A stretch of DNA of 64,000 nt from Flavobacteriales bacterium. Its GTDB lineage: Bacteria; Bacteroidota; Bacteroidia; Flavobacteriales; JABDKJ01. A model generated the notes under the pieces. That model was not told where the DNA came from and searched no databases. It worked only from the letters and a program-made list of their open reading frames with translations. Shown here one piece after another: positions 62,416-64,000 of the stretch. The stretch lies in contig JABDKJ010000033.1 in NCBI GenBank assembly GCA_013002285.1, positions 1 through 64,000 on the forward strand, given 5' to 3'. The position numbers and the translations under genes were made by a program. Within the stretch, counting starts at the first letter, position 1, and each line of letters starts with the position of its first letter.

Positions 62416-63747
62416 ATGGGAACAGTCATAAAAAATGCAAGGATCATCAATGAAGGAGAAGACTTCAAGGGATCTGTTCTGATTGAGAATGATAGGATCA
62501 AAAAGATCTATACCGATGAGGAATTACCAAGTGGGCATCAAGAAATAAATGCCGAAGGAAAAATTTTAATGCCCGGAGTTATAGATGATCAGGTCCATTT
62601 TCGTGAACCTGGCTTAACGCATAAAGGAGAGATCTATACAGAAGCAAAAGCAGCTGTAGCTGGGGGGTGCACTACGTTTATGGAGATGCCGAACACTATT
62701 CCTCAAACGCTGGACCAAGGTCTCCTAGAGCAAAAGTATGAGCGCGCAAGCGAAGTATCTCTGGCTAATTTCTCTTTTTATATGGGTGCTTCAAATGATA
62801 ATTTAGATGAGGTACTCAAGACCAATGGAAAGAATGTTTGTGGCGTAAAGGTCTTTATGGGCAGCTCAACGGGAAATATGCTTGTGGATGAACCAAAGAC
62901 CCTTGAAGGCCTTTTTAAAGAATGCCCACTGATCATCGCTTCGCATTGCGAACATGAACCTAGCATTCGAAAAAACCTTGCCGACCATGTAGCAAAATAC
63001 GGTGATGACATTCCTATTGAATTGCACCCTGTTATTCGAGATACTGAAGCGTGTTATAGATCAAGTTCTACTGCGGCAGAATTAGCTTCAAAGTTCGGAG
63101 CTCGCATTCACATCTTGCACATCAGCACAGCCAAGGAAGTTGGAATATTTGAAAAAGGAACAAATTACAAGGATAAAAAGATCACGGCCGAAGCTTGTGT
63201 TCATCACCTAACATTCACTGATGCCGAATACGCTACGAAAAAAACTTTCATAAAATGGAATCCCGCTGTAAAAAGCCAAGCTGATCAAGATGCCATTTGG
63301 GAAGGTTTACTTGAAGACAGAATTGATGTTGTGGCAACTGACCATGCACCACATACCATTGAAGAAAAAACTAATGTGTATACCAAAGCCCCTTCAGGTG
63401 GACCACTCATTCAACATAGTTTGGCAGCAATGATGCAGCATGTGAAGAACAACAAACTCAGCATGGAACAATTGGTAACGAAAATGTGTCACAGACCTGC
63501 AGAACTCTTTCAAATAAAAGAAAGGGGTTTTATTCGAGAGGGATATTTCGCTGATCTGGTATTAGTGGAAGAAGCTGTATGGAAAGTTAGTAAAGACAAC
63601 ATTTTATATAAGTGTGGCTGGTCTCCATTCGAAGAACACAATTTCGAACATCGCGTTAGCCACACTTTTGTCAATGGACATCTCGTTTATAACAATGGCG
63701 AATTTGATCAAAGGAAAAAAGGAGAGCGCGTGCTATTCGAAAGATGA
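62416..63747 (+). CDS. pyrC: Dihydroorotase
   Basis: 443 residues, amidohydrolase of pyrimidine synthesis. Zinc ligands lie in IDDQVHFREPG, the carboxylated-lysine region GVKVFMGSSTG, SHCEHEP, HILHIST and VVATDHAPHT. The long form with an N-terminal beta-domain is typical of class I (PyrC/AllB-like) enzymes. Substrate assignment follows from family and context; dihydropyrimidinase or allantoinase is less likely. Overlaps the DUF4296 gene by 4 bases. Confidence 0.92.
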   Translation: MGTVIKNARIINEGEDFKGSVLIENDRIKKIYTDEELPSGHQEINAEGKILMPGVIDDQVHFREPGLTHKGEIYTEAKAAVAGGCTTFMEMPNTIPQTLDQGLLEQKYERASEVSLANFSFYMGASNDNLDEVLKTNGKNVCGVKVFMGSSTGNMLVDEPKTLEGLFKECPLIIASHCEHEPSIRKNLADHVAKYGDDIPIELHPVIRDTEACYRSSSTAAELASKFGARIHILHISTAKEVGIFEKGTNYKDKKITAEACVHHLTFTDAEYATKKTFIKWNPAVKSQADQDAIWEGLLEDRIDVVATDHAPHTIEEKTNVYTKAPSGGPLIQHSLAAMMQHVKNNKLSMEQLVTKMCHRPAELFQIKERGFIREGYFADLVLVEEAVWKVSKDNILYKCGWSPFEEHNFEHRVSHTFVNGHLVYNNGEFDQRKKGERVLFER

Positions 63748-64000
63748 AAAAAGTCATATACATAATTGCACTGATCTTGATTTCTTGTGGAGACAACAAT
63801 AAGATCCCTCCCGAAGTGATCCCCAAAGACAAATTCACAGATATCCTTTTCGATATAGAGATCATAGATGCCATACATACTCAGAAAAATGCAGGAGTTG
63901 CGAAAAATGATATTGAGAGTTTGGAGCGATACAATCTTGTATTTGAAACCAATAAAGTGAGCCAAAAGGAATTTCAAGACTCCTTTGAATTCTATCAAAA
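63744..64000 (+). CDS. DUF4296 lipoprotein, cut by window edge
   Basis: The first 85 residues are visible: a very short signal peptide with lipobox LILISC, then IPPEVIPKDKFTDILFDIEII, QKNAGVAKNDIESLERYNLV and KVSQKEFQDSFEFY, as in DUF4296 proteins. These are small helical lipoproteins of unknown function, usually encoded after dihydroorotase in flavobacteria. Translation is coupled to pyrC through the 4-base overlap. The 3' end lies outside the window. Confidence 0.85.
   Translation, partial: MKKVIYIIALILISCGDNNKIPPEVIPKDKFTDILFDIEIIDAIHTQKNAGVAKNDIESLERYNLVFETNKVSQKEFQDSFEFYQ

Noticed and set aside
1..64000. CRISPR arrays, insertion sequences, prophage or defence islands
   Set aside because: No spaced repeats, transposase, integrase, terminal inverted repeats or phage structural genes were seen; gene content is chromosomal throughout.

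Overview
This window reads as chromosomal DNA from a marine-type Flavobacteriia/Flavobacteriales bacterium (Bacteroidota). The evidence is type IX secretion C-terminal sorting domains on two proteins, a PorG homologue between nadK and uppS, CarboxypepD-domain TonB receptors, many Bacteroidota-specific families (DUF6089, DUF4296, OmpA/propeller proteins), few Shine-Dalgarno sequences, and promoter candidates of the TTG / TAnnTTTG type. The family within the order cannot be fixed from the sequence. I see no rRNA, tRNA, CRISPR array, insertion sequence or prophage. No gene-free stretch exceeds about 250 bases. Many starts are GTG or TTG.

Layout. 1-1474 (minus): PafA-like phosphatase (cut by the window edge), CrcB fluoride channel, PAP2 phosphatase. 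1570-13869: mostly housekeeping (aroA, obg, a fused hpt-adk, purK-purE, aroB, threonine aldolase, O-methyltransferase) with outer-membrane proteins between. 13869-20528 (minus): M16 peptidase, acyltransferase, pheT, and a PhoR/PhoB-like two-component pair. 20643-27274 (plus): an 11-bp-spaced TAA-core array and promoter, a beta-helix lipoprotein, a TonB receptor, arsenate reductase and an M14 peptidase; this looks like a phosphate/arsenate-responsive island. 27277-30106: lipoprotein, LuxE-like acyl-protein synthetase, tyrS. 30305-40769 (plus): AsmA-like protein, a histidine kinase with a duplicated sensor domain, hemW and a run of small genes. 40753-51606: aldo/keto reductase, gamma carbonic anhydrase, then the envelope-biogenesis cluster murI, two ompH/skp, bamA, uppS, porG, nadK, an extra Omp85-like gene and a CBS protein. 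51644-55653: pdxJ, an alpha/beta hydrolase and a PorE-like OmpA protein. 55562-61538 (minus): a three-gene operon of a lamin-tail T9SS protein, a TonB receptor and an OB-fold/FN3/phospholipase-D T9SS protein. 61704-64000: dolichol-phosphate-mannose-synthase-like GT2, dihydroorotase and DUF4296 lipoprotein.

The strongest candidate for something undescribed is the 55562-61538 operon. Its accessory domains (lamin-tail plus OB-fold) are those of secreted bacterial nucleases, but the catalytic part is a double-HKD PLD domain and the genes flank a TonB receptor. I propose a surface system for capturing and cutting extracellular nucleic acid, or another phosphodiester polymer, and importing the products. 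The second candidate is the island next to phoBR, with its periodic regulatory array. A third theme is compaction: all eight convergent gene pairs overlap, abut or lie within 2 bases of each other, leaving no room for ordinary intergenic terminators.
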